NCBI RefSeq assembly: GCF_028771845.1
Contig: NZ_CP118270.1
Span: forward strand, 5,952,001-6,016,000
Length of the DNA: 64,000 bases
Direction: 5' to 3'
Source: Paenibacillus marchantiae
GTDB taxonomy: Bacteria; Bacillota; Bacilli; Paenibacillales; Paenibacillaceae
Shown: piece by piece, positions 1 through 8,662 of the stretch
How positions within the stretch are numbered: position 1 is the first letter of the stretch
Layout: each line of letters begins with the position of its first letter
Notes under the pieces: model-generated
Told to the model about the DNA's origin: nothing
The model's input: the letters and a program-made list of their open reading frames with translations, nothing else
Database searches by the model: none
Program-made: the position numbers and the translations under genes

Positions 1-129
1 CCACTTTAAACCCTTCGACATATCTTCTTCCACATGCGAAATGTATCCCTCTCTCCATGCATCGACCCTGCACTCATGTGTACAGTCTATCCATACACTT
101 ACTGAAGAGAAAATGAAATAATTACAAGC

Positions 130-639
130 TTAGACGCGGTAATGCGCTAAAATTAAACGAGTCACTTCAGAAGCGGATAACTCGGTCGTATCCACCGTGT
201 AATGCGCAAACCGGTATGCGTCCTTCCGTTCCTGCATAATGGTCTGAATGCGTTCCTCCGCATTGCCTGCCAAGAGCGGACGGTTCTCACAGCCGCTGAC
301 ACGTTCTACTATCACTGCCGGATCAGCAGTCAGGGCAACCACCCAGCCGTTCTTCGACATAACATCACAGTTGTCCGAACGCAGAACCACACCGCCTCCG
401 GTTGCAATCACCTGCGCCTTTTTCTCTAACACCGAGCACAACATGCGACTCTCGGCGTCGCGGAAATATGTCTCTCCCTTGCCTGTGAACAATTCAGGAA
501 TCGTACAGCCTTCCTCTTTCTCCACCGCGGCGTCCACATCAATCAGTCGGTAACCCAGCTCGCGTGCGAGCATGTCAGCAACGGTTGATTTGCCAGTTCC
601 CATCATGCCGATGAGAATAATATTGTTAGACTTGCTCAA
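130..639 (-). CDS. aroK: shikimate kinase
   Basis: Phosphorylates shikimate with ATP to shikimate 3-phosphate, the fifth step of chorismate synthesis, in the cytosol. The 169-residue length is typical. Walker A is GMMGTGKST at residues 11-19, followed by the DVD shikimate/Mg site near 34-36 and a TGGG segment near 80. I chose the TTG start at 639 because AAAGGAG lies 8 bases before it; the GTG at 648 would overlap that ribosome site. It stands alone here, with gnd as the next gene upstream on the same strand about 520 bases away. No aro neighbours are visible. Confidence 0.95.
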   Translation of the reverse strand: MSKSNNIILIGMMGTGKSTVADMLARELGYRLIDVDAAVEKEEGCTIPELFTGKGETYFRDAESRMLCSVLEKKAQVIATGGGVVLRSDNCDVMSKNGWVVALTADPAVIVERVSGCENRPLLAGNAEERIQTIMQERKDAYRFAHYTVDTTELSASEVTRLILAHYRV

Positions 640-796
640 GGTGTACACTCCTTTAATTCAAGCAATTCGTGAGCACTTTTGTCCTATCATAACACAGCCC
701 TGCGGACGGGGGAAGGCCATAGTGCGGCCCACTTCCCTCCAAGCATCCGCAAGCACTTCCAGATCATATCGAAGCATGTCCATGTACTCCAAACGA

Positions 797-1000
797 TTTT
801 AACGAACTCAGATCAGCTTATTTTTGAAATATAGGCAATTTTAAAATTCTAACGAATCTCAGAAAACTTATTTTACAAAAACAGCATAAAAACAGCGTAA
901 TTCCGCTCCAAATGTTCTTAATAGGACCTTCTGCATTCGTTAGAGAATAGAAAAGGTTCATATCCACGAGTTAGAGCATCTCAGGTTCGTAAAATGTAGA
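797..1000. repeat. cluster of four imperfect repeat units, two direct and two inverted
   Basis: Units of about 30 bases built on AACGAAnnTCAGA...CTTATT start near 797 and 847 (period 50). Related units run in reverse complement near 913-947 and 965-1000. The ten-base arm TCTAACGAAT at 848-857 pairs exactly with ATTCGTTAGA at 935-944. The arrangement resembles dispersed intergenic REP/BIME-type elements, but copies elsewhere in the genome cannot be seen here. Confidence 0.55.
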
Positions 1001-1019
1001 AGCATCTTAACATACGGTA

Positions 1020-1071
1020 AAAAAAAGAGACCTAGAGTTCATCGGTATGAACCGACTCTCCAAGTCCCCTA
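1020..1071 (-). terminator. Rho-independent terminator after gnd
   Basis: Stem with GGTTCAT/ATGAAC core and outer GACTTGGAGAGT/ACTCTAGGTC pairing, followed on the minus strand by a run of eight T. Confidence 0.75.
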
Positions 1072-1159
1072 TCTAAGTTTCTGTCCAAGCCCTTCTTCCA
1101 GCCAAGGCCCCTGATTCAGGACACTTTAGCCAAATCTCACGGACTTGCGATATGCGCTA

Positions 1160-2569
1160 CTATTCCATCCAATTGTGGTGGAAGCTGCCTTCTTTGTCCA
1201 GACGTTTGAACGTATGAGCACCGAAGTAGTCACGTTGTGCTTGCAACAGGTTCGCAGGCAAACGCTCTGTACGGTAGCTATCGTAGTAGGACAACGCACT
1301 GGAGAACCCAGGAACCGGAACGCCTTGAGTTACCGCAGCAGCTACAACTTCACGCCATGCACCTTGGTAGGATTCTACAATGTTTTGGAAGTATGGATCC
1401 AGAAGCAGGTTTTTCAGTGCTGCATCTTTGTCATACGCTTCTTTAATGTTTTGCAGGAACTGCGAACGGATGATGCAACCACCACGGAAGATCATGGCGA
1501 TGTTGCCGTATTTCAGATCCCAGCCGTACTCGTCGGAAGCTGCGCGCATTTGGGCAAAACCTTGTGCGTAGGATACGATTTTACTTGCAAACAGCGCTTT
1601 GCGAACATTCTCAATGAACGCTTTTTTGTCACCGGAGAATGCTTCAACCGCAGGTCCGTTCAGGATTTTGCTCGCTGCCACACGCTCGTCTTTCATCGCG
1701 GACAGGAAGCGGGAGAATACGGATTCTGTAATCATGGACAATGGTACGCCGAGATCCAGCGCGCTTTGGCTTGTCCATTTTCCTGTTCCTTTTTGTCCAG
1801 CTGCATCCAGAATGACATCAACCATTGGTTTGCCCGTTTCCGGATCGTATTTGGAGAAGATATCTGCTGTGATTTCGATCAGGTAACTATCCAGCTCTCC
1901 CTGATTCCATTCTGTAAAGATGGCGTGAAGCTCCTCAACGGACACATTCAACACGGATTTGAGCAGGTGGTAAGCTTCACCAATCAACTGCATATCTCCG
2001 TATTCGATACCGTTATGCACCATTTTCACATAGTGTCCGGCACCATCTGGTCCGATATATGTACAACAAGGATCGTCACCGACTTTGGCCGAAATGGCTG
2101 TCAGGATCGGTTCAACCAGCTTGTACGCACTCTCTTGTCCACCTGGCATAATTGCAGGGCCTTTCAACGCGCCTTCTTCCCCACCGGATACACCTGTACC
2201 GATGAAGCGAATGCCTTTGTCTTCCAACTCTTTGCTGCGACGTTGGGTGTCAGGGAAGTATGCGTTACCGCCATCAATAATGATGTCGCCCTCATCCAAA
2301 TGAGGAAGCAGTTGTTCAATGGTAGCGTCGGTTGCATAACCAGCTTGTACCATGATCAGGATTTTGCGCGGGGATTCCAGGGATGCCACAAACTCTTCAA
2401 TAGAGAATGTGCCTGTCAGGTTTTTACCTTCGGCTTCTTTCAGAAGATCGTTGGTTTTCTCCGGGGAACGGTTAAATACCGATACCGTGAAACCTCTGCT
2501 TTCAATGTTAAGGGCCAAATTTTTGCCCATTACTGCAAGTCCAATGACACCGATCTGTTGTTTCGCCAT
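1160..2569 (-). CDS. gnd: 6-phosphogluconate dehydrogenase, decarboxylating
   Basis: Oxidatively decarboxylates 6-phosphogluconate to ribulose 5-phosphate with NADP+ in the pentose phosphate pathway. The 469-residue protein starts with the Rossmann signature GVIGLAVMGKNLALN, then carries the central ILDAAGQKGTGKWT substrate segment and IFRGGCIIRS. It is full length and ends normally. I place the start at 2569 rather than 2593 because GGAGG sits 5-6 bases before this ATG. A long open frame on the opposite strand (1145-2611) is a codon-bias shadow. Monocistronic, with its own terminator. Confidence 0.97.
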   Translation of the reverse strand: MAKQQIGVIGLAVMGKNLALNIESRGFTVSVFNRSPEKTNDLLKEAEGKNLTGTFSIEEFVASLESPRKILIMVQAGYATDATIEQLLPHLDEGDIIIDGGNAYFPDTQRRSKELEDKGIRFIGTGVSGGEEGALKGPAIMPGGQESAYKLVEPILTAISAKVGDDPCCTYIGPDGAGHYVKMVHNGIEYGDMQLIGEAYHLLKSVLNVSVEELHAIFTEWNQGELDSYLIEITADIFSKYDPETGKPMVDVILDAAGQKGTGKWTSQSALDLGVPLSMITESVFSRFLSAMKDERVAASKILNGPAVEAFSGDKKAFIENVRKALFASKIVSYAQGFAQMRAASDEYGWDLKYGNIAMIFRGGCIIRSQFLQNIKEAYDKDAALKNLLLDPYFQNIVESYQGAWREVVAAAVTQGVPVPGFSSALSYYDSYRTERLPANLLQAQRDYFGAHTFKRLDKEGSFHHNWME

Positions 2570-2687
2570 CTGGTCCTCCATCCTTTGCTCCAATTAATTT
2601 TATTGAAATGAATTCTCAACAATACCCCCATTTTAACGGTTTTACGCATAGAAGTGAACCCCGGACCATGGTCGCACAGCGAGAAAA

Positions 2688-2714
2688 CACCCCAATTACC
2701 TGAGGTGTTCATCG
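2688..2714 (-). terminator. terminator after the 2741-3340 gene
   Basis: AACACC/GGTGTT stem followed by TTTTC on the minus strand. Confidence 0.5.
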
Positions 2715-2740
2715 TATTTTCATAAATACAGCGTTATATT

Positions 2741-3340
2741 TCAGCCTTCCAGCATCAACATGTGCCCTGACAACTGCTTTAAGACTTTACGACAGACATT
2801 TGCTTTTTCGATATTATCCATCTGAATGGCGGCATACAGACGCTCCAATTCATCATCCACTTCCATACGCAGCAGCATGAGACGCTCCTCGCCTTCGCGC
2901 GAGAGGAACATTTCTTCCATCTCTTCCGCCGTCGGCGCAGGTTCCTTTTGAAAAATAACACGCTGTTTGAACCCGGATACTTCAACGAGACGAATGACTT
3001 CACCGAACAAAATATTCTCCACGGTCATCTGCTGATCCTTAAACCGTTTCACAACGGCATGCCCGCGTGTATCCCCAATCAGCTTCTCCAACCATTCTGC
3101 AAGCTTTGCGTCCTTGATAATATAATCTCCGGTCATCTTGTAATTCCCACTGCGCGTCTGTTGAAAACGGAGCTTTACCAGCTTGCGTCCGGTGCGGACT
3201 GACAGAATAAAAAAGGATTCGTCCTCGCTCCAATATAGTGAATACCCCTCACGAATAAGGTCTTTGATCAAATTTTGGATATGCCGACGGTTGAACCGCA
3301 GCTCCAGATTGCAATATTCAACTTCATAACTCTTATTCAC
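2741..3340 (-). CDS. uncharacterised 199-residue protein
   Basis: I do not recognise a named family. The soluble protein has no signal peptide or membrane segment. The first 120 residues are mixed alpha/beta with many basic and aromatic residues; the last 80 are acidic and helical (EEMEEMF, ERLMLLRMEVDDELERL) and could form a coiled coil. A cytosolic regulatory or binding role is possible but not supported. It is followed by its own terminator and is not tightly linked to gnd. Confidence 0.75.
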   Translation of the reverse strand: MNKSYEVEYCNLELRFNRRHIQNLIKDLIREGYSLYWSEDESFFILSVRTGRKLVKLRFQQTRSGNYKMTGDYIIKDAKLAEWLEKLIGDTRGHAVVKRFKDQQMTVENILFGEVIRLVEVSGFKQRVIFQKEPAPTAEEMEEMFLSREGEERLMLLRMEVDDELERLYAAIQMDNIEKANVCRKVLKQLSGHMLMLEG

Positions 3341-3562
3341 GGCACTCCCTCCATCTGTACCGGAGATGCTCCGGCCATCTTCTTCAATCGCTTCTACTCA
3401 ATCGGCTTACCCTATTTTATACTTTATTTTATGTAAGGGTACTTGGTTATTTGACTATTTTTCACCGATTGATCCGAAGGATCGCAGCTTTCCGCAGATG
3501 CACAGGGGCAAGCCCCCGTTTTTCATGATATAATGGACGCGAAATAAAGGTATGCAGAGGTT

Positions 3563-3682
3563 ATGTGCGGACTGCGAATTGATCGGGATGATGCCCTTGC
3601 TGCGGATGGGGAAAAGTCCCTGGAAACGGTTCGTTCAACGTTCAAAACACTGCTGCCGCTCTACAAGATGTATTTGTCTTAA
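3563..3682 (+). CDS. possible 39-residue protein
   Basis: A short frame starts at ATG 3563 after GAGGTT, about 25 bases downstream of a TATAAT-like box. The peptide MCGLRIDRDD... ends LLPLYKMYLS. It has neither a signal peptide nor a recognised motif, and the ribosome site is weak. It may be a fragment of a lost gene. Confidence 0.3.
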   Translation: MCGLRIDRDDALAADGEKSLETVRSTFKTLLPLYKMYLS

Positions 3683-3783
3683 GTAGGCATGGAGTACGTT
3701 GAACGATTAGTTCCCAGAGTTGATCACTCCGGCGGGCAGAATAATCTTCCCGTCGTTAGCTGAATGGTTGCACCATGCTACAT

Positions 3784-3830
3784 AAAAAGGGAGTTCCACA
3801 ACCTGTATGGTTGTTGGAACTCCCTTTTCT
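3784..3830. terminator. strong two-way terminator
   Basis: Near-perfect stem AAAAGGGAGTTCC...GGAACTCCCTTTT with T runs on both sides. It separates the MFS gene from the leftward stretch. Confidence 0.8.
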
Positions 3831-3862
3831 TATTGGATCCACCTTATCAGACTTCAATCGCA

Positions 3863-5155
3863 TCATTTGGCAGGAGCTGTACGATACGGTTTACGGGATA
3901 ACACATAGTGCACAACGGCAAGTCCAGCCATAACGACAGCACTTCCGATAAATGGAGCTGGATGACTAATGTGATCCCACAGCAGTCCGGATACAATCGG
4001 CCCTACGACCATGCCTGATCCCTGAAGGGTCAGGAAGAAACCCCAGATCGCTCCGCGTTCTCCTTTGGGAATCAATGTGGCTACAAACGCATTCCAAGCC
4101 GGGAGAATCATCGCATAGCTGACGCCAACCAACATGACGATACCGAACACAACTGGAATAGACGTAATAGAAGAAAAAGCAAACAGACTCACTGCTGCCA
4201 TTAAAAAACCGATGTTCAGGAACGGTGCCGTTCCAAACCGGTCTACCATTTTCCCTACAGGCAGCAATGCAATGACCGTAATGCCTCCACCCGCTATCAG
4301 CAACAAGCTGTATAGGTTGGGCGAGATGTGCAGGTCTGTGCGAGTGTATAGCGTAATCACGGGACTGAGCAGACCAATAACAAAAGACTGCATGAATAGT
4401 GCAGGATATACGAGCGGATTAACATTAAGGGTGCTGCGTACCCGTTGCAATGTACCCTGGACACTGTTTTTGAGTCGGATGAACGGCGTGAAAATATTCG
4501 GTTTAGCCGGATATTTCATACCTGACCGCTTCGTCTCACTTTCCGCATGCTCCCCCTCAACAATGACACGTCCGGGTAAAATCAAGGCGACCAGAATGAC
4601 CAGAATTGCAACACCCATCAACACCAAGAAAATGGTGCGATAATCGTGATGCGTCCGCTCCAATAGCCAGTTCATTCCGATCGGCCCTAGACCAGTCCCC
4701 CCAAGTGCCGCCATCTCCAGCGCACCCATGGCTGTACCGTTCTTGTTCTGCGGCCCCGACATCGCAGTCACGCCTGTCATAGCGCAAGGCCAAAGGGGTG
4801 ACGTACCAACTCCAAGAATGAGACAAGCCATGGCAAGGCCAAATGCACTTTTGAAGAATATAATCATGATTACAGCAACTAATGTACAAATTAGCGCCGT
4901 CACCATAGTCGCGCGGAACCCGATCCGTTCTGCTGCCCAGCCAGAGGGAGCCCGGAACAGATTATCTCCCAAATATTGAAGGGCAAAGGCCACACCAATC
5001 ACGCCAGCGGACAAACCCAGAATATTGTCCATATACACGGGCAAAATAGCGACCAGCAGGGCACCTTTAATAATTTCAACTAGAAAAAGCGTTAGCCACA
5101 TGGCGATAAAGAAAGGTGATCGCAGGATTTTGGCTGGTTTTGTATTGGTTTGCAT
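3863..5155 (-). CDS. MFS transporter, about 12 membrane segments
   Basis: A 430-residue major facilitator membrane protein made of alternating hydrophobic helices, with the loop-2 region APSGWAAERIGFRA (residues about 70-83) resembling the MFS motif A and a second copy VGKMVDRFGTAP near 300. The central cytosolic loop (about 200-240) is charged. Start 5155 is favoured because AAAGGGG precedes it; the longer frame to 5224 has no ribosome site. It is transcribed away from the decarboxylase gene. The substrate is unknown; sugar, drug or polyamine efflux are all possible. Confidence 0.85.
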   Translation of the reverse strand: MQTNTKPAKILRSPFFIAMWLTLFLVEIIKGALLVAILPVYMDNILGLSAGVIGVAFALQYLGDNLFRAPSGWAAERIGFRATMVTALICTLVAVIMIIFFKSAFGLAMACLILGVGTSPLWPCAMTGVTAMSGPQNKNGTAMGALEMAALGGTGLGPIGMNWLLERTHHDYRTIFLVLMGVAILVILVALILPGRVIVEGEHAESETKRSGMKYPAKPNIFTPFIRLKNSVQGTLQRVRSTLNVNPLVYPALFMQSFVIGLLSPVITLYTRTDLHISPNLYSLLLIAGGGITVIALLPVGKMVDRFGTAPFLNIGFLMAAVSLFAFSSITSIPVVFGIVMLVGVSYAMILPAWNAFVATLIPKGERGAIWGFFLTLQGSGMVVGPIVSGLLWDHISHPAPFIGSAVVMAGLAVVHYVLSRKPYRTAPAK

Positions 5156-5351
5156 TCTTTTTCCCCTTTCGATGCTTGCTTGCCCATCTCCTATCCTTAC
5201 TGTAACCCTCGGGGATGTGTCCAAATCTCAGCAATTCGAAAAATTGTCAAGCAATATTGCTTGCATTCGGTTCTTAATTTGCTATACTCAAATTTGTTTG
5301 AGATTACAAAATGATAAGTTATCAGCGAAGCTGAACTAAATCCGTGATCGC

Positions 5352-5414
5352 AAGAAAAACATCCGCTACATGCGGTCTGTCTTCATAGAATTTACGTCGA
5401 AAGACGTTTTTCTT
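5352..5414 (+). promoter_or_regulatory. foldable leader before the decarboxylase gene
   Basis: AAGAAAAAC at 5352-5360 is exactly complementary to GTTTTTCTT at 5406-5414. Between them lie two small hairpins: CCGC-TACAT-GCGG (5363-5375) and CGTC-GAAA-GACG (5395-5406). The set can form a closed three-way junction just before the ribosome site at 5428-5435. Alternatively the GAAA hairpin followed by TTTTTCTT could act as a weak terminator. No known riboswitch consensus is recognised. Confidence 0.45.
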
Positions 5415-5437
5415 ACAAATTATAATTAGGAAAGGTT

Positions 5438-6925
5438 GTGACAGCACTGATGGATCACCGCCGTACGCCGCTGTTTACCGCTTTAAAAAATCACGCGGCA
5501 CTCAATCCGGTGCAATTTCATATTCCGGGACATAAAAAAGGATTGGGAACGGATACCGAATTTCGTGAATTTATCGGCGATAATGCCCTCTCCATAGATT
5601 TGATTAACATCGCACCGCTAGATGATTTGCATCAGCCAACCGGTGTCATTGAGGAAGCGCAGATTCTGGCAGCCGATGCCTTCGGAGCCGATTATACCTA
5701 TTTTAGTGTACAAGGCACAAGCAGTGCCATCATGACCATGATTCTGTCGGTATGTGAACCGGGTGACAAGATTATTGTGCCCCGTAATGTGCATAAATCG
5801 GTCATGTCTGCCATCATTTTCTCAGGAGCGAAACCCGTATTCGTCTCTCCTGCGCAGGATGCCAATCTAGGGATTGATCACGGTGTCACTACAGGCGCGA
5901 TCCGACGTGCTCTTGAGCGTCATCCTGATGCCAAGGCTTTGCTCGTCATTAACCCAACGTACTTCGGCGTATGTACCGATCTAAAAGAAATTGTTGAACT
6001 GGCGCATAGCTATCAAGTCCCAGTACTTGTGGATGAAGCGCATGGCGTACTCATTCATTTCCATGAAGATCTGCCGCTCTCAGCCATGGCCGCCGGGGCT
6101 GATATGGCTGCAACGAGTGTACACAAGCTCGGTGGTTCGATGACCCAGAGTTCTGTACTCAATCTGAACACGAAGAATGGATATGTGAATCCACAACGTG
6201 TACAAACCATTCTGAGTATGTTGACTTCAACGTCGACTTCTTACATCCTGCTAGCTTCGCTCGACACGTCGAGACGTAATCTGGCTCTGAATGGCCATCA
6301 GATGGCACAGAAAGCCATTGATCTGGCTGAGTTTGCAAGACGCTCCATTAATGATATGGACGGACTATATTGCTTCGGCAGAGAGCTGCTGGGCACAGAG
6401 GCTACCTTTAATTACGACCCAACCAAAGTAACCATTCATGTTCGCCACCTTGGAATTACAGGCTACGAAACAGAGAACTGGCTACGTGAGCATTACAAAA
6501 TCGAGGTGGAGCTCAGTGATATGTATAATATTCTGTGCCTCATCACACCGGGAGATACGGATGACTCCGTAGAAATCTTGCTGAACGCCCTGCAGGATCT
6601 ATCCCGTACGTATTATCAGGTGAATCCAGCCCATGAGCTGGTGGTCAAGGTTCCAGATGTACCACAGCTGATGCTGACTCCACGTGATGCGTTCTATGGT
6701 GATACCGAAGTCATTCCTTTCAAGGAATCCGCAGGTCGGATTATTTCGGAATTCATCTACGTATATCCACCAGGAATTCCGATTCTGCTGCCAGGTGAGG
6801 TTATCACTCAGGAAAACATCGATTACATCATTGATCATGTTGAAGTTGGACTGCCTGTAAAAGGACCTGAAGACCGTAGCGTAACCAACGTGAAAGTCAT
6901 CGTGGAAGCAGATGCAATATTCTAG
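5438..6925 (+). CDS. speA: Orn/Lys/Arg decarboxylase family, SpeA-like
   Basis: A PLP-dependent fold-type I decarboxylase of 495 residues, near the 490-residue size of the B. subtilis arginine decarboxylase that starts polyamine synthesis via agmatine. FHIPGHKKG opens the domain (residues 27-35); DEAHG at 199-203 holds the PLP-ring Asp, and SVHKLGGSM at 227-235 has the Schiff-base Lys230. The C-terminal domain includes YPPGIPILLPGE. Start is uncertain: GTG 5438 lies only 2 bases after AGGAAAGG, while ATG 5450 lies 14 after. Arginine versus lysine specificity cannot be decided here. A terminator follows. Confidence 0.88.
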   Translation: MTALMDHRRTPLFTALKNHAALNPVQFHIPGHKKGLGTDTEFREFIGDNALSIDLINIAPLDDLHQPTGVIEEAQILAADAFGADYTYFSVQGTSSAIMTMILSVCEPGDKIIVPRNVHKSVMSAIIFSGAKPVFVSPAQDANLGIDHGVTTGAIRRALERHPDAKALLVINPTYFGVCTDLKEIVELAHSYQVPVLVDEAHGVLIHFHEDLPLSAMAAGADMAATSVHKLGGSMTQSSVLNLNTKNGYVNPQRVQTILSMLTSTSTSYILLASLDTSRRNLALNGHQMAQKAIDLAEFARRSINDMDGLYCFGRELLGTEATFNYDPTKVTIHVRHLGITGYETENWLREHYKIEVELSDMYNILCLITPGDTDDSVEILLNALQDLSRTYYQVNPAHELVVKVPDVPQLMLTPRDAFYGDTEVIPFKESAGRIISEFIYVYPPGIPILLPGEVITQENIDYIIDHVEVGLPVKGPEDRSVTNVKVIVEADAIF

Positions 6926-6960
6926 AACAGCCACCTCTGCATGAGGTTGATCGATCTCTA

Positions 6961-6990
6961 AGGACCAAGCGGGATGCTTGGTCTTTTTTA
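6961..6990 (+). terminator. terminator after the decarboxylase
   Basis: GACCAAGC-GGGAT-GCTTGGTC stem followed by TTTTTTA. Confidence 0.85.
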
Positions 6991-7111
6991 TTTTTTCTCC
7001 ACACAGACTTGTCCTGCCTTGGGCTTATGATCGCTGTATCGTTTGCATTTTTCCACCTATTCCACTATCCTTATCGCAAGAAAAAACAGCATATACACCT
7101 AATAAAAAGCA

Positions 7112-7143
7112 AACAAAAGGCCCCCTATAATTAAGGAGCCTTC
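7112..7143 (-). terminator. terminator after the DUF1292 gene
   Basis: AAGGCTCC...GGGGGCCTT stem followed on the minus strand by TTGTTTGC. Confidence 0.6.
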
Positions 7144-7165
7144 TTGCTTTATTCCAAAAGGATGA

Positions 7166-7483
7166 CTATTCTTGGCTTGCAACGAGTTCGTTGTACGCCG
7201 CTTCAACACGGGTCCACTCTTCTTCGTCTTCAATATTGTAGAGCACCATTTCCTCGTCTTCTTCTTCCATACGCAGAATGATGCCGTCAGCTTCAGGATT
7301 GTTACGTTCCAGCAGGAGCGCATAAACATGCTTCTCCACGTCAAACGTCTCCACCAAAACCATCTCCACGTCATTTCCGTTCTCGTCTGTCAGTGTCAGA
7401 AGAACTTCTTCATGCTCGTGGTCGTGGTCGTGGTCTTGACCGCATCCGCAGGCATCGCCGTGTTCATGTGTGTGATCGCTCAT
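7166..7483 (-). CDS. DUF1292 family acidic protein with His-rich N-terminus
   Basis: A 105-residue acidic protein of the DUF1292 (YrzB-like) family, which in Bacillales is usually found near yrrK-type genes and has no settled role. The N-terminus carries alternating His and Asp (HTHEHGDACGCGQDHDHDHEH), suggesting metal binding, then the DUF1292 core with VLLTLTDENGNDVEM and a C-terminal IEDEEEWTRVEAAY. Start at ATG 7483 follows GCGAGGT; the frame extending to 7567 lacks a ribosome site. Here it stands alone. Confidence 0.85.
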   Translation of the reverse strand: MSDHTHEHGDACGCGQDHDHDHEHEEVLLTLTDENGNDVEMVLVETFDVEKHVYALLLERNNPEADGIILRMEEEDEEMVLYNIEDEEEWTRVEAAYNELVASQE

Positions 7484-7580
7484 TGATATACCTCGCTTTA
7501 TAAATAGAAATTGTGTAACCTTGCATATCGTAACATGTTCAATGGTCCAGGTCAATTTAACCGACAAGGTTATTTTTGCT

Positions 7581-8135
7581 TCAATCGTTCAGCGCGGTAA
7601 TGATTTTCTCGGCTGCCAGTACATAATTACTGTTTGCATTTTCTTTAATATAAAAACCGACTTGATACTTGCCAGCCCGGCTGAAATCATACGTAAAATC
7701 GTACGTTCGGAACCAGAAGTTATCCTTCTGTGTCTTAAGCTCCTGAGACTGAATATCCTTAACCTCACCACTTGGATTGGTAATCGTCACCTTCACGGCA
7801 GCTATATCTGTTGTCAAACTGTCGACTTGTGAGAACACATTAAATTTCAACTTACCCACGTTCACGTTGCCAAACACGGTATCTCCCTTGAAGAGAAAAA
7901 TATGTACATTCGGTTTGATAACCGTTACTCTCTTGTTTGTGGTATCCCATCTGGCGATTCCGCCCGCTTCTCTTACAGGTACATAGGTCGTTCCGTCAAT
8001 CAGATAACCACCGTCAGCTGCTTCCTTGCCGTTAATGAGAACCCGAATCTTCTCGTTCACTGAATCTGCAAACAATAAAGACCCGCCGAGCAAGGAGAAT
8101 ACCGTGACACACAGCAAAATTCTTTTCCATTTCAT
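7581..8135 (-). CDS. secreted protein with copper-amine-oxidase-N / stalk domain
   Basis: An exported 184-residue protein: a Lys-rich start and hydrophobic core (residues 1-22) form a signal peptide ending near LLFADS. Residues about 27-65 (IRVLINGKEAADGGYLIDGTTYVPVREAGGIARW) match the Paenibacillus stalk domain of the copper amine oxidase N-terminal type. The rest is a beta-rich region that may be an adhesin-like or sensor module. GGGAGGG is 12 bases before this ATG, rather far, so an upstream non-ATG start is possible. Exact function is unknown. Confidence 0.75.
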   Translation of the reverse strand: MKWKRILLCVTVFSLLGGSLLFADSVNEKIRVLINGKEAADGGYLIDGTTYVPVREAGGIARWDTTNKRVTVIKPNVHIFLFKGDTVFGNVNVGKLKFNVFSQVDSLTTDIAAVKVTITNPSGEVKDIQSQELKTQKDNFWFRTYDFTYDFSRAGKYQVGFYIKENANSNYVLAAEKIITALND

Positions 8136-8263
8136 TCCGTCAATATTCCCTCCCCTGCTGCTAGCTGTTGTACATTTATACTGCAGGTTCATCCACAAAG
8201 TTGCGCTGTTTTTCATCATTTTTCATTTTTTATCCAGAATATTTTCCACCCCTTGGAACGATC

Positions 8264-8297
8264 AAAAAGAGGCGTTCCCTGTTAAAGGACGCCCCTA
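8264..8297 (-). terminator. terminator after the 8364-8561 gene
   Basis: GGGCGTCC...GGAACGCC stem followed by TCTTTTTG on the minus strand. Confidence 0.65.
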
Positions 8298-8363
8298 TAG
8301 TATAGTTGTTGGCAATACGTAATTATACGAACTTCTTGTAGGTCAAACTTATTATGAAGCGGA

Positions 8364-8561
8364 CTACGAAGTATGACGAGTCAATATACAAGGTACGCCC
8401 TTGCCTACAGCTCCATCGGTTCGCATCCGTGCTGCATAATCCATTCCTCGTGTACAGGGGGTCTTGCAACGCTCACATACATCCGAAGTAACCAATTTCA
8501 TGGATACACGAAGTTTGTCACTCTTTAACGTGGGAGCCTTTTTTCCCTTTGCTTTTGCCAT
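8364..8561 (-). CDS. small basic protein with CxxCxxxC motif
   Basis: A 65-residue basic protein with a Lys-rich N-terminus (MAKAKGKKAPTLKSDK) and four cysteines, C29, C32, C36 and C58. The CERCKTPC cluster could bind zinc. A paralogue-free role is not inferable. It lies directly downstream of the SDR gene on the same strand, about 100 bases apart, and is followed by its own terminator. The ribosome site is weak (GGGG). A second frame at 8518-8727 overlaps both genes and is taken as a shadow. Confidence 0.6.
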   Translation of the reverse strand: MAKAKGKKAPTLKSDKLRVSMKLVTSDVCERCKTPCTRGMDYAARMRTDGAVGKGVPCILTRHTS

Positions 8562-8662
8562 CCCGGATTCCCCATTTCCCCAATTGCTTGCTGATGTAAT
8601 GCATCATATGGGGATTCGCCCGGTTGTGTGTCAAAAGCAATAAACTTCGTGCATGATATCGT

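Larger units (their letters stand above)
640..1159. other. 520-base gene-free stretch between gnd and aroK
   Basis: No credible reading frame is seen. It holds the gnd terminator at its right end and a cluster of imperfect repeats in the middle, listed separately. Confidence 0.7.
3341..3862. other. 520-base stretch with one possible small gene and a two-way terminator
   Basis: Contains a TATAAT-like promoter element near 3530, the weak reading frame at 3563-3682, and the hairpin at 3784-3830. Nothing else is supported. Confidence 0.5.

Noticed and set aside
1145..2611. 488-residue open frame on the plus strand opposite gnd
   Set aside because: It mirrors gnd exactly, has no ribosome site, and the Cys/Phe-rich product looks like an antisense shadow from strong codon bias.
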